Source: Burkholderia aenigmatica
GTDB taxonomy: Bacteria > Pseudomonadota > Gammaproteobacteria > Burkholderiales > Burkholderiaceae
Assembly: GCF_902499175.1 (NCBI RefSeq)
Contig: NZ_CABVQC010000052.1
Location: forward strand, 1-64,000
Direction of reading: 5' to 3'
DNA length: 64,000 nucleotides
This document shows, piece after piece, positions 17,686 through 25,743 of the stretch; the first letter of the stretch is position 1, and every line of letters starts with the position of its first letter. Under the pieces are notes generated by a model. The model was not told the DNA's origin and did not search any database. It saw only the letters and a list, made by a program, of their open reading frames with translations. The translations under genes and the position numbers were made by a program.

Positions 17686-17961
17686 TTACTTGAAATAGCT
17701 GTGCACCACGTCGATCAGCTGCTCGGTCGCGCTGCCCTCGTGCTCGTCCGGCCCGTGTGCATCGACCATGTGCTCGCGAATGTGGTCCTCCAGCACGACC
17801 GCCAGCAGCCCGTTCATCGCGCCGCGACAACTCGTGATCAATTGCAGCACCTCGTTGCAGCCGCGCTCTTCCCCGAGCGCGCGCTCGATCGCCTCGACCT
17901 GGCCCTTGATACGGCGCACGCGGTTCAGCAGCTTCTGTTTTTCACGAACGGTATGGCTCAT
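17686..17961 (-). CDS. dmeR: RcnR/DmeR-family metal-sensing repressor
   Basis: 91 aa, all-helical CsoR/RcnR family. The metal ligands expected for a Ni/Co sensor are present: His3 in MSHTVREK, Cys35 in ERGCNEVLQ, His60 and His64 in EDHIREHMV. It should repress its own operon with dmeF until Co or Ni binds. It begins at 17961 next to G/C-tract dyads (17978-18034) that look like its operator. Confidence 0.92.
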   Translation of the reverse strand: MSHTVREKQKLLNRVRRIKGQVEAIERALGEERGCNEVLQLITSCRGAMNGLLAVVLEDHIREHMVDAHGPDEHEGSATEQLIDVVHSYFK

Positions 17962-17977
17962 CGCCGGCAGACTCCTG

Positions 17978-18034
17978 GATAGGGAGGGGGAGTATATCTC
18001 CAGAAGACTCCCCCTATAGGGGAGAGGGGTATAT
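17978..18034. promoter_or_regulatory. probable DmeR/RcnR-type operator, dmeRF promoter
   Basis: Upstream of dmeR a G-tract flanked by A/T steps (GATAGGGAGGGGGAGTATAT, 17978-17997) is followed by the dyad CTCCCC-CTATA-GGGGAG at 18008-18024. Sites for RcnR/DmeR proteins are typically A/T-flanked G/C tracts with a CCCCCTATAG-like core, which this matches. The next gene faces away, so the element may also influence the riboswitch-controlled transcript. Confidence 0.65.
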
Positions 18035-18079
18035 TTTTTGAGATGAAGGGTTGTCGAAAGAAATTCGCTCGGCTAGACT

Positions 18080-18254
18080 GCCCTTCGTCTTTGGGGAGTA
18101 GCCTGCTTTCCATCCCCGGAAAGCGAACGCGTCAACACACTCGGCCTGCGGCCGTGGCGCGTTCAGCCTGATCGGCCTGGCGAGACCATGGGCGCATCGC
18201 GTCGTTCCTGGTCGGACGTCGTCGGATGCGCCATGGTTCGTCAGCGTCCGACCA
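18080..18254 (+). promoter_or_regulatory. yybP-ykoY-like Mn2+ riboswitch with interleaved expression platform
   Basis: In the leader of the antiporter gene the conserved strings TTGGGGAGTAGCC (18091-18103), CGTCAACA (18130-18137) and GGCGAGACCATGGGC (18179-18193) occur in the order of the proteobacterial yybP-ykoY aptamer. P1 pairs GCCC/GTCT (18080-18090) with AGAC/GGGC (18183-18193). P2 is GCTTTCC/GGAAAGC (18105-18124). A long stem GAACGCG/CGCGTTC (18125-18164) carries a further CGGCC/GGCCG hairpin. Downstream, two stems interleave: CCATGGGCGCATC/GATGCGCCATGG (18186-18236) and TGGTCGGACG/CGTCCGACCA (18209-18254). The first shares bases with the P1 3' strand. No U-tract is seen, so control is probably translational or Rho-linked. 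Confidence 0.78.
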
Positions 18255-18329
18255 CGGAGTCCCCATGTTCCCCACCGCCCTCTCCCCGCGTTTCGCCGCC
18301 GTCCGTGCGCATGCCTGCGGAGGTGCCGC

Positions 18330-19340
18330 ATGACCTTCATGTTCCTCGAACTGGCGTTCATGCTGCTCGTCATCCTCGTCGCCGCCGAGGTCTTCACCAA
18401 CGCACTCGAACATCTCGGCGAGCGCCTGAAGATTTCCGAAGGCGTCACCGGTTCGCTGTTCGCCGCCGTTGGCACCGCGTTGCCCGAAACGATGGTGCCG
18501 CTGCTCGCACTCGCCGGCGGCACGGCGAACCAGACCGTGAACGAGGAGATCGGCGTCGGCGCGATTCTCGGAGCACCGCTGATGCTCGCGACGCTCACCA
18601 CCTTCCTGATGACGCTCGCCGTGATCCGCTCGCGCGGGCTGCGCGGCACGATCGCGCCCGAACGCACGGGCTTCGTGCGCGACATGAACTACTTCCTCGC
18701 CGCGTTCTCGCTGGCCACCGCCGCGATGTTCGTCCCGCATCACAACTGGGCCGTGCGTGCGCTGCTCGCGGCGATGCTGGTCGGCATCTACGTGATGTAT
18801 GTGGTGATGACGTTCCGCGCATCGAACCAGCTCGTCGATGCCGGGCACGGCACCGAGGCGCCGCACAAGATGTTCCTGTCACGCGTCGGTATGCCGACCA
18901 ACCTCGCGACGATCGCGCTGCAACTGCTCATCGGCCTCGCGCTGCTGGTCGGCGGCGCGAAGGGCTTCATTCACGGGGTGGAAGGCGTGTCGCACGTGCT
19001 CGGCGTATCCGCGCTGCTGCTGTCTCTGATCATCGTGCCGATCGCAACCGAATTGCCGGAGAAGGTCAACAGCGTGCTGTGGATCCGCCGCAAGAAGGAC
19101 ACGCTCGCGTTCGGCAACGTCACCGGCGCGATGGTGTTCCAGGGCACGCTGCTGCCCGCGATCGGCATCATGCTGACGCCATGGGAGCCGCGCCCCGAAG
19201 TGCTGACCGGCGTGATCATCACGCTCGCGGCGGCGGCATGGCTGCGCTTCAATGCACGCACGCGCGGGCTCGCGATCTGGGCGTTGCTGGCGAACGGCGC
19301 GGGCTATGCGGGGTATCTGTTCCTGACGCTGGCGCGCTGA
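18330..19340 (+). CDS. Ca2+:cation antiporter (CaCA-type) under Mn riboswitch
   Basis: 336 aa, about ten membrane helices. It has the two inverted alpha-repeat motifs of the Na+/Ca2+ exchanger superfamily: GTALPETMVPLLAL (repeat 1) and ATELPEKVNSVLW (repeat 2). A good ribosome site (CGGAGGTG) precedes the ATG at 18330. Given the Mn-responsive leader, I infer export of Mn2+, or Ca2+/Mn2+, rather than a purely calcium role. Substrate not proven by sequence. Confidence 0.85.
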   Translation: MTFMFLELAFMLLVILVAAEVFTNALEHLGERLKISEGVTGSLFAAVGTALPETMVPLLALAGGTANQTVNEEIGVGAILGAPLMLATLTTFLMTLAVIRSRGLRGTIAPERTGFVRDMNYFLAAFSLATAAMFVPHHNWAVRALLAAMLVGIYVMYVVMTFRASNQLVDAGHGTEAPHKMFLSRVGMPTNLATIALQLLIGLALLVGGAKGFIHGVEGVSHVLGVSALLLSLIIVPIATELPEKVNSVLWIRRKKDTLAFGNVTGAMVFQGTLLPAIGIMLTPWEPRPEVLTGVIITLAAAAWLRFNARTRGLAIWALLANGAGYAGYLFLTLAR

Positions 19341-19354
19341 CCTTGTTCAACGGA

Positions 19355-19385
19355 CGCGCCGGGCACGATCGCGCTGCCCGGCGCG
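19355..19385. terminator. stable hairpin between convergent antiporter and arsH genes
   Basis: Perfect 11-bp arms CGCGCCGGGCA (19355-19365) and TGCCCGGCGCG (19375-19385), with a 9-base loop, 15 bp after the antiporter stop. There is no clear T-run on either side, so it may pause or end transcription only weakly. Confidence 0.5.
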
Positions 19386-19421
19386 AACGAAACATCGTCG
19401 CGCCACGCGCCCGCAAGCGAT

Positions 19422-20144
19422 TCAGATGCGCGTCTGGTTCACACGCTGCGACAGTTGCTCGGCGCTTTCCTTGCGCTCGCTGTACCGGTCGGTCAGATAC
19501 GCGCCGACGTCGCGCGTCAGCAGCGTGAATTTGACCAGTTCCTCCATGACGTCGACGACCCGGTCGAAATACGCGGACGGTTTCATCCTGTCGTCGTCGC
19601 CGAATTCCATGAACGCCTTCGCGACGGAAGACTGGTTCGGGATGGTCAGCATGCGCATCCAGCGCCCGAGCACGCGCATCTGGTTGACCGCGTTGAACGA
19701 CTGCGATCCGCCGCTGACCTGCATGACCGCGAGCGTCTTGCCCTGCGTCGGCCGCACCGCGCCGACCGACAACGGAATCCAGTCGATCTGCGATTTCATC
19801 ACGCCGGTCATCGCGCCGTGCCGCTCGGGGGAGCACCACACCATGCCCTCCGACCATTGCACGAGCGCGCGCAGCTCCGCCACTTTCGGGTGGTTGTCCG
19901 GCGCATCGTCAGGCAGCGGCAAGCCGGACGGATTGAAGATCCTTGCTTCGGCACCCATCGCCGTCAGCAGCCGCGCCGCCTCCTCGACCAGCAGCCGGCT
20001 GAACGAGCGCGTACGCAATGACCCATAGAGCAGGACGATTCGCGGCGGATGCGTCGACGGCTGCGCGGGCTGCAGCCGGCTCGCGTCCGGTACGCTAAAC
20101 AGCGTGGCATCGAGTTGCGGCAAATCGTTCAGACAGTCAGACAC
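19422..20144 (-). CDS. arsH: ArsH NADPH-dependent FMN reductase
   Basis: 240 aa flavodoxin-like protein with YGSLRTRSFSRLL (flavin phosphate loop), WCSPERHGAMTGVMKSQIDW and SGGSQSFNAVNQMR, all typical of ArsH. ArsH oxidises trivalent organoarsenicals or reduces quinones and metals, and is common in ars operons. I choose the GTG at 20144, inside the end of arsC, because GGAGG lies 6 bases upstream. An ATG 15 bp further upstream has no ribosome site. Confidence 0.92.
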   Translation of the reverse strand: MSDCLNDLPQLDATLFSVPDASRLQPAQPSTHPPRIVLLYGSLRTRSFSRLLVEEAARLLTAMGAEARIFNPSGLPLPDDAPDNHPKVAELRALVQWSEGMVWCSPERHGAMTGVMKSQIDWIPLSVGAVRPTQGKTLAVMQVSGGSQSFNAVNQMRVLGRWMRMLTIPNQSSVAKAFMEFGDDDRMKPSAYFDRVVDVMEELVKFTLLTRDVGAYLTDRYSERKESAEQLSQRVNQTRI

Positions 20145-20559
20145 GCTTGCCCTCCGCATCGATCACGATTTCGCCGTCTTCCTTCGCAAACGGCCCCTTC
20201 TGCGGATCGGGCAGGATATCGAGCACCTGCTCGGACGGACGGCACAGCCGCGTGCCGAGCGGGGTGACGACGATCGGGCGATTGATCAGGATCGGGTGAG
20301 CGACCATGAAGCCGATCAGGTCGTCGTCGCTCCATTTCGGATTGTCGAGATCGAGCGCTTCATAAGGTGTCCCCTTGCGTCGCAGCACGTCGCGCGCCGG
20401 GATGCCCATCGCCGCGATCAGCGCGCGCAGTTCTTCGTGACCCGGCGGCGTTTCCAGATAAAGGACGACGCGGGGCTCGACGCCCGTGTTGCGAATCATC
20501 GCCAGCGTGTTGCGCGACGTACCGCAATCGGGGTTGTGATAGATCGTGATGTCGGTCAT
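20137..20559 (-). CDS. arsC: arsenate reductase, glutaredoxin-dependent type
   Basis: 140 aa. Catalytic Cys12 in YHNPDCGTSRNTL and the Arg residues in LRRKGTPY and NRPIVVTPLGTRLCRP mark the E. coli R773-type ArsC that reduces As(V) to As(III) with glutathione and glutaredoxin. Start ATG at 20559. It overlaps arsH by 8 bp and follows acr3 by about 20 bp. Confidence 0.95.
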   Translation of the reverse strand: MTDITIYHNPDCGTSRNTLAMIRNTGVEPRVVLYLETPPGHEELRALIAAMGIPARDVLRRKGTPYEALDLDNPKWSDDDLIGFMVAHPILINRPIVVTPLGTRLCRPSEQVLDILPDPQKGPFAKEDGEIVIDAEGKRV

Positions 20560-20579
20560 TTCCGGATTCCTGAATGATT

Positions 20580-21650
20580 TCACGCGCGCTCGTACCAGCC
20601 CTTCGAACGGTTGACGACGCGCACGACGAGCAGCATGACCGGAACTTCGATGAGCACACCGACGACGGTCGCGAGCGCTGCGCCGGAGTGGAAGCCGAAC
20701 AGGCTGATGGCGGCCGCGACGGCCAGCTCGAAGAAATTGGACGCGCCGATCAATGCCGACGGACACGCGATGCTGTGTTTCTCGCCGACGACGCGATTGA
20801 GCCCATAAGCGAGCGCTGCGTTGAAGAACACCTGGATCAGGATCGGCACCGCGAGCAACGCGATCACCAGCGGCTGCTTCAGGATCGCCTCGCCCTGGAA
20901 CGCGAACAGCAGCACCAGCGTGGCCAGCAGCGCGGCAATGGAACAGGGGCCGATCTTCGCCATCGCACGATCGAACGCCGCCTGCCCCCTGGCGAGCAAC
21001 AGCCTGCGCCACACTTGCGCGAGGATCACCGGGATGACGATGTAGAGCACGACCGACGTGAGCAGCGTCGCCCACGGCACCGTGATGGCGGACATCCCGA
21101 GCAACAGGCCGACCAGCGGCGCGAACGCGATCACCATGATGCTGTCGTTCAGCGCGACCTGCGACAGCGTGAACAGCGGATCGCCGCCCGTCAGCCGGCT
21201 CCACACGAACACCATCGCCGTGCACGGCGCGGCAGCCAGCAGGATCAGGCCGGCGATATAGCTGTCGATCTGGTCGGCCGGCAGCATCGGCGCGAACAGT
21301 TGCCGGATGAACAGCCAGCCGAGCAACGCCATCGAAAACGGCTTGACGAGCCAGTTCACGGCGAGCGTGACACCGATCCCCCGCACATGCTGCCGAACCT
21401 CGTGCAACGCACCGAAGTCGATCTTGACGAGCATCGGCACGATCATCACCCAGATCAGCAGCCCGACGGGCAGGTTGACCTGTGCGTATTCCATGCGGCC
21501 GATGTGCTGAAAGAGTTCCGGCAGTGTGTGGCCCAGCGCGATGCCGAGCACGATGCAGAGCGCCACCCACACGGTCAGGTAGCGCTCGAAGAAACCGATG
21601 GCGGGCCTGGCGGCCACCGCATGCGACGACGCAACGTTCGAACCGGTCAT
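20580..21650 (-). CDS. acr3: ACR3-family arsenite efflux permease
   Basis: 356 aa, ten membrane helices. It contains the conserved Cys in LAAAPCTAMVFVWS and the late-helix motif GASNFFELAVA that characterise ACR3 (often named arsB in annotation). It exports As(OH)3 made by ArsC. The start overlaps the arsR stop by 4 bp. Confidence 0.94.
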   Translation of the reverse strand: MTGSNVASSHAVAARPAIGFFERYLTVWVALCIVLGIALGHTLPELFQHIGRMEYAQVNLPVGLLIWVMIVPMLVKIDFGALHEVRQHVRGIGVTLAVNWLVKPFSMALLGWLFIRQLFAPMLPADQIDSYIAGLILLAAAPCTAMVFVWSRLTGGDPLFTLSQVALNDSIMVIAFAPLVGLLLGMSAITVPWATLLTSVVLYIVIPVILAQVWRRLLLARGQAAFDRAMAKIGPCSIAALLATLVLLFAFQGEAILKQPLVIALLAVPILIQVFFNAALAYGLNRVVGEKHSIACPSALIGASNFFELAVAAAISLFGFHSGAALATVVGVLIEVPVMLLVVRVVNRSKGWYERA

Positions 21651-21979
21651 GTGCGATCCGCGCAGCAGGCGGGCGCCGCCGGTACGCCACAGGCCGCGCC
21701 GGCGCAGCAGTTCTCGGTCAGAAACCCGATGAGCCCGCTCATCGATTCGAAATTCGCCGCGTAATAGATGAACCGGCCTTCTTGTCGCGCGGTGACCAGA
21801 TCCGCATGCGACAAATCCTTCAGATGGAACGACAGGCTCGATGGCGACAGCCCGATTTGCTGGGCGATCGCACCGGCCGGCAGCCCTTCGGGCCCGGTCA
21901 CCACCAGCGCGCGAAAGATGGCCAGGCGCGCTTCATGAGCAAGCGCGCCCAGAGCGCGCACGACGAGATTGGAGTCCAT
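21647..21979 (-). CDS. arsR: ArsR-family arsenic-responsive repressor
   Basis: 110 aa winged-helix ArsR/SmtB protein. The recognition helix region is LSPSSLSFHLKDLSHADLV. As(III)-binding Cys are not in the classic ELCVC position of helix 3 but cluster at the C-terminus (ENCCAGAACGVPAAPACC), as in the alternative ArsR class. Start ATG at 21979; a longer frame reaching 22036 would cover the operator. It is the first gene of arsR-acr3-arsC-arsH. Confidence 0.92.
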   Translation of the reverse strand: MDSNLVVRALGALAHEARLAIFRALVVTGPEGLPAGAIAQQIGLSPSSLSFHLKDLSHADLVTARQEGRFIYYAANFESMSGLIGFLTENCCAGAACGVPAAPACCADRT

Positions 21980-22006
21980 GGCGCGAAGGATAGCGCCATC
22001 ATTTCG

Positions 22007-22030
22007 ATATTTCAAGTATTGTTGAAATAT
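22007..22030. promoter_or_regulatory. ArsR operator candidate
   Basis: Perfect 9-bp dyad ATATTTCAA-GTATTG-TTGAAATAT lying 28 bp upstream of the arsR start. The A/T-rich symmetric site with TTGAA arms fits SmtB/ArsR-type operators, and the position overlaps the expected core promoter. Confidence 0.75.
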
Positions 22031-22171
22031 AAACACCGCCCTGCCGCGTCGTACCTAACCCGTCGCGCACCGTCACATACCGACGCACGAGCGGCATCCG
22101 ACGCGACAGGGGCGGCGCCGGTGCGGCCGCCGTCCCGGTTCACGGGGGCGGTGCACCGGCGCGCCTTCAGG

Positions 22172-22540
22172 TCAGGACGCCTTCACGAGCTTGACGATCG
22201 TCAGCGTGCCGTCGACCTTCTCGATCCGCACCTTGACCTTGTCGCCCGCATGCGCGTGCTCGAGCATCGCCGCGTCCTTCGCCTTGAAGGCCATCGTCAT
22301 CGGGGGCATCCCGACGTTGTCGAGCGCGCCGTGCTTCAGCGTGATCTTGCCGCTCGCGGCATCGACCTTCTTCACTTCGGCGTCGGTCAACGCGGCATTC
22401 GACTCGCCCGCGCCGCCCGGCGACATCTTCATGCCGGACATGTCCATGCCCGCCATGTCGCCTGCTGCAAAGGCGGGTGCGGCGAACGCGCCGATCGCGA
22501 GAACGGCTGCGGCGGTGGTGACAGTGATCAACTTCTTCAT
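22172..22540 (-). CDS. CusF-like periplasmic metallochaperone (cus operon copy)
   Basis: 122 aa with signal peptide ending APAFA and Met-rich mature start (GDMAGMDMSGMKM). CusF fold with LKHGALDNVGMPPMTMAFKAKD. His and the MTM pair are kept, and Met replaces the metal-capping Trp, as in the copper-operon paralogue at 10085. It should carry Cu(I)/Ag(I) to the Cus pump in the periplasm. The start overlaps the end of cusA by 4 bp. Confidence 0.9.
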   Translation of the reverse strand: MKKLITVTTAAAVLAIGAFAAPAFAAGDMAGMDMSGMKMSPGGAGESNAALTDAEVKKVDAASGKITLKHGALDNVGMPPMTMAFKAKDAAMLEHAHAGDKVKVRIEKVDGTLTIVKLVKAS

Positions 22541-25500
22541 CGGGATTCTCCGGTTGGGATGGATGGCACGTGTGTGCCGTGAGGAACTGCATCGGAATGC
22601 CGCGTGTCGCGCATGCGTCGCGCACGACGGCGCTGCAGCAGGAGCCACGCGGCTGGAATGACGAACATCGACAGCAGCGGCGCCGTGACCATGCCGCCGA
22701 CCATCGGCGCAGCGATGCGCTGCATGACTTCGGAGCCGGCGCCGTGCCCGACCATGATCGGCACGAGGCCGGCGAGCACGACGGCGACCGTCATCGCCTT
22801 GGGCCGCACGCGCAACACCGCGCCTTCGCGGATCGCGTCGAGCAGCAACGCATCGGTCAGCGGTTCGCCGGCCTCGAGCCGGCGCTGCAGCGCGCCCTTC
22901 AGGTACAGCAGCATCACGACGCCGAACTCGGCGGCCACGCCCGCGAGGGCGATAAAGCCCACCGACGTCGCGACGGACACCGCATGGCCGAGCGCCCACA
23001 CGAGCCAGAAGCCGCCGACCAGCGCGAACGGCACCGTCGACATCAGCAGAAGCGCATCGGCCGCCGAGCCGAACGTCAGGAACAGCAACACGAAGATCAC
23101 CACGAGCGTGACCGGCACGACGGTGCGCAGCTTGGCCGCCGCGCGTTCGAGATACTCGAACTGCCCCGACCACGCGATCGAATAGCCGGGCGGCAACGCG
23201 ACCCGCTGCGCCACGGCCTGCTGCATCGCGCGCACGGCGCTCTGCAGATCGGTGCCGCGGATGTCGACGTACACGTAGCCGGACAGTCGCGCGTTCTCGC
23301 TGCGGATCATCGGCGGCCCGTCGGCGATCGCGATGCGTGCGACGTCGCCCAGGCGGATCTGCGCGCCGCGCGCGGTGACGACCGGCAGTTGCCGCAGGTT
23401 CTCGACCGAATCGCGCACCTCGCGCGGGTAGCGGACGCTGATCGGGAAGCGCTCGCGCCCCGCGATCACCTCGCCGACGTCGTCGCCGCCGACCGCCGAC
23501 GACACGACCGACTGGATATCGGCTACCGACAGCCCGTAGCGGGCGGCCGCGAGCCGGTCGATGTCGACGTCGATGTAGCGTCCGCCGTTCAGCCGCTCCG
23601 CGAGCGCGGACGTGACACCCGGCACGGGTTTCACCGCTGCCTCGACCTGCTTCGCGATCGCGTCGATGCCGGCCAGGTCAGGCCCGGAGATCTTCACGCC
23701 GACCGGCGTCTTGATCCCGGTGGACAGCATGTCGAGCCGGTTGCGGATCGGCGGCACCCACACGTTCGACAGGCCCGGCACCTTCACCGTGCGATCGAGT
23801 TCGTCGACGAGCTTCTCCGGTGTCATGCCGGGCCGCCATGCGCTGCGCGGCTTGAACCGGATCGTCGTCTCGAACATCTCGAGCGGCGCGGGATCGGTCG
23901 CGGTATCGGCACGGCCCGATTTGCCGAACACCGTGTCGACCTCGGGCACGGTCTTGATCAGCCGGTCGGTCTGCTGCAGCAGCTCGCTCGCCTTGTCGGC
24001 GGAGATGCCCGGCAGCGCGGTCGGCATGTACAGCAGGTCGCCTTCGTCGAGCGGCGGCATGAATTCACCGCCGAGCCACGACACGGGCACGGCCGTCAGC
24101 ACCAGCGCGACGACCGCGACGCCGATCGCGAACCACGGGCGCGCGAGCGTCGCTTCGAGCAGCGGCCGGTACACGCGGATCAGCACGCGGTTGATCGGAT
24201 TCGCGTGCTCGTGCGGAATGCGGCCGCGCACGAGATAGCCCATCAGCACCGGCACCAGCGTCACCGACAGCCCGGCGGCGGCGGCGATCGTGTAGGTCTT
24301 CGTGAACGCCAGCGGCGCGAACAGCTTGCCTTCCTGCCCTTCCAGCGAAAACACCGGAATGAACGACAGCGTGATGATCAGCAGCGAGAAGAACAGCGCG
24401 GGCCCGACCTCCGCGGCCGACGTCGCGACGAGCTCCCACCGCCGCGCCGGCGTAATCGGTTCGCCGGGATGCGCGTGGTCGTACGCCTCCAGGTGCTTGT
24501 GCGCGTTCTCGATCATCACGATGGCCGCGTCGATCATCGCGCCGATTGCGATCGCGATCCCGCCAAGCGACATCAGGTTCGCATTGACACCCTGGTATCG
24601 CATCACGATGAACGCGGCCAGCACGCCGAGCGGCAGCGACAGGATCGCGACGAACGCGCTGCGCAGATGGAACAGGAACACCGCGCAGACGATCCCGACG
24701 ATCACGAACTCCTCGATCAGCTTGTCCTTCAGGTTGCCCACCGCGCGCTCGATCAGTTGCGAGCGGTCGTAGGTCGTGACGATCTCGACACCGGGCGGCA
24801 ACGAACGCTTCAGGTCGGCCAGCTTCGCCTTCACCGCATCGATCGTGGTCAGCGCGTTCTTGCCCGAACGCATCACGACGACGCCGCCCGTCACCTCGCC
24901 CTGCCCGTTCAGCTCGGCGATCCCGCGCCGCATCGCGGGGCCGACCTGGATGCGCGCGACATCGCCGAGCAGCACCGGCGTACCGGCGTCGTTCGTGCGC
25001 AGCACCACGTGCCGGAAATCGTCGAGCGTGCGCAGGTAGCCGGTCGAACGCACCATGTACTCCGACTCGGCCAACTCGACGACCGAGCCGCCGGACGCCT
25101 GGTTCGCATTGCCGAGCGCGTTCGCGACTTCCGCCTGCGTGATGCCGTACGCGCGCAACCGGTCCGGATCGAGCACGACCTGGTACTGCTGCACCATGCC
25201 GCCGATGCTCGCGACTTCCGACACGTCCGGCACCGCCTTCAGCTCGAACTTCAGGAACCAGTCGTTGAGCGCGCGCAATTGCCCGAGATCGTGACGGCCG
25301 GTGCGATCGACGAGCGCGTACTCGTACACCCAGCCGACGCCGGTCGCATCCGGCCCGAGCGACACGGTGGCGCCTGCGGGCAGCCGGCTCTGCACCTGGC
25401 TCAGGTATTCGAGCACGCGCGAGCGCGCCCAGTACGGATCGGTGCGGTCGTCGAACAGCACGTAGACGAACGCGTCGCCGAACGACGAGTACGCGCGGAC

Positions 25501-25743
25501 GGTTTTCGCGCCGGGCACGCCGAGCAGCGTGGTCGTCAACGGATAGGTCACCTGATCCTCGACGATCTGCGGCGCCTTGCCCGGATACGACGCCTTCACG
25601 ATCACCTGCGTATCCGACAGGTCAGGCAATGCATCGAGCGGCGTCTGCCCGAGCGAGTGGACGCCCCATGCGGCGATCAGCACGGTGGCGAGCAGCACGA
25701 GGAAGCGGTTGTGGACCGACCAGCGAATGAGGCGCGCGATCAT
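22537..25743 (-). CDS. cusA: CusA-type heavy-metal RND efflux pump
   Basis: 1068 aa inner-membrane RND transporter with twelve helices and two large periplasmic loops. The HME-RND helix-4 motif DAAIVMIENAHKHLE and the start MIARLIRWSVHNRFLV identify the Cu(I)/Ag(I) branch. It pumps metal from periplasm or cytoplasm through CusBC. It overlaps cusB (25740) and the downstream cusF-like gene by 4 bp each, so it is tightly coupled. Confidence 0.94.
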   Translation of the reverse strand: MIARLIRWSVHNRFLVLLATVLIAAWGVHSLGQTPLDALPDLSDTQVIVKASYPGKAPQIVEDQVTYPLTTTLLGVPGAKTVRAYSSFGDAFVYVLFDDRTDPYWARSRVLEYLSQVQSRLPAGATVSLGPDATGVGWVYEYALVDRTGRHDLGQLRALNDWFLKFELKAVPDVSEVASIGGMVQQYQVVLDPDRLRAYGITQAEVANALGNANQASGGSVVELAESEYMVRSTGYLRTLDDFRHVVLRTNDAGTPVLLGDVARIQVGPAMRRGIAELNGQGEVTGGVVVMRSGKNALTTIDAVKAKLADLKRSLPPGVEIVTTYDRSQLIERAVGNLKDKLIEEFVIVGIVCAVFLFHLRSAFVAILSLPLGVLAAFIVMRYQGVNANLMSLGGIAIAIGAMIDAAIVMIENAHKHLEAYDHAHPGEPITPARRWELVATSAAEVGPALFFSLLIITLSFIPVFSLEGQEGKLFAPLAFTKTYTIAAAAGLSVTLVPVLMGYLVRGRIPHEHANPINRVLIRVYRPLLEATLARPWFAIGVAVVALVLTAVPVSWLGGEFMPPLDEGDLLYMPTALPGISADKASELLQQTDRLIKTVPEVDTVFGKSGRADTATDPAPLEMFETTIRFKPRSAWRPGMTPEKLVDELDRTVKVPGLSNVWVPPIRNRLDMLSTGIKTPVGVKISGPDLAGIDAIAKQVEAAVKPVPGVTSALAERLNGGRYIDVDIDRLAAARYGLSVADIQSVVSSAVGGDDVGEVIAGRERFPISVRYPREVRDSVENLRQLPVVTARGAQIRLGDVARIAIADGPPMIRSENARLSGYVYVDIRGTDLQSAVRAMQQAVAQRVALPPGYSIAWSGQFEYLERAAAKLRTVVPVTLVVIFVLLFLTFGSAADALLLMSTVPFALVGGFWLVWALGHAVSVATSVGFIALAGVAAEFGVVMLLYLKGALQRRLEAGEPLTDALLLDAIREGAVLRVRPKAMTVAVVLAGLVPIMVGHGAGSEVMQRIAAPMVGGMVTAPLLSMFVIPAAWLLLQRRRARRMRDTRHSDAVPHGTHVPSIPTGESR

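Noticed and set aside
18188..19528. 446-codon open frame starting inside the riboswitch
   Set aside because: It is out of frame with the antiporter, has Arg/Ala-rich shadow composition, and its ATG is part of the P1 strand.
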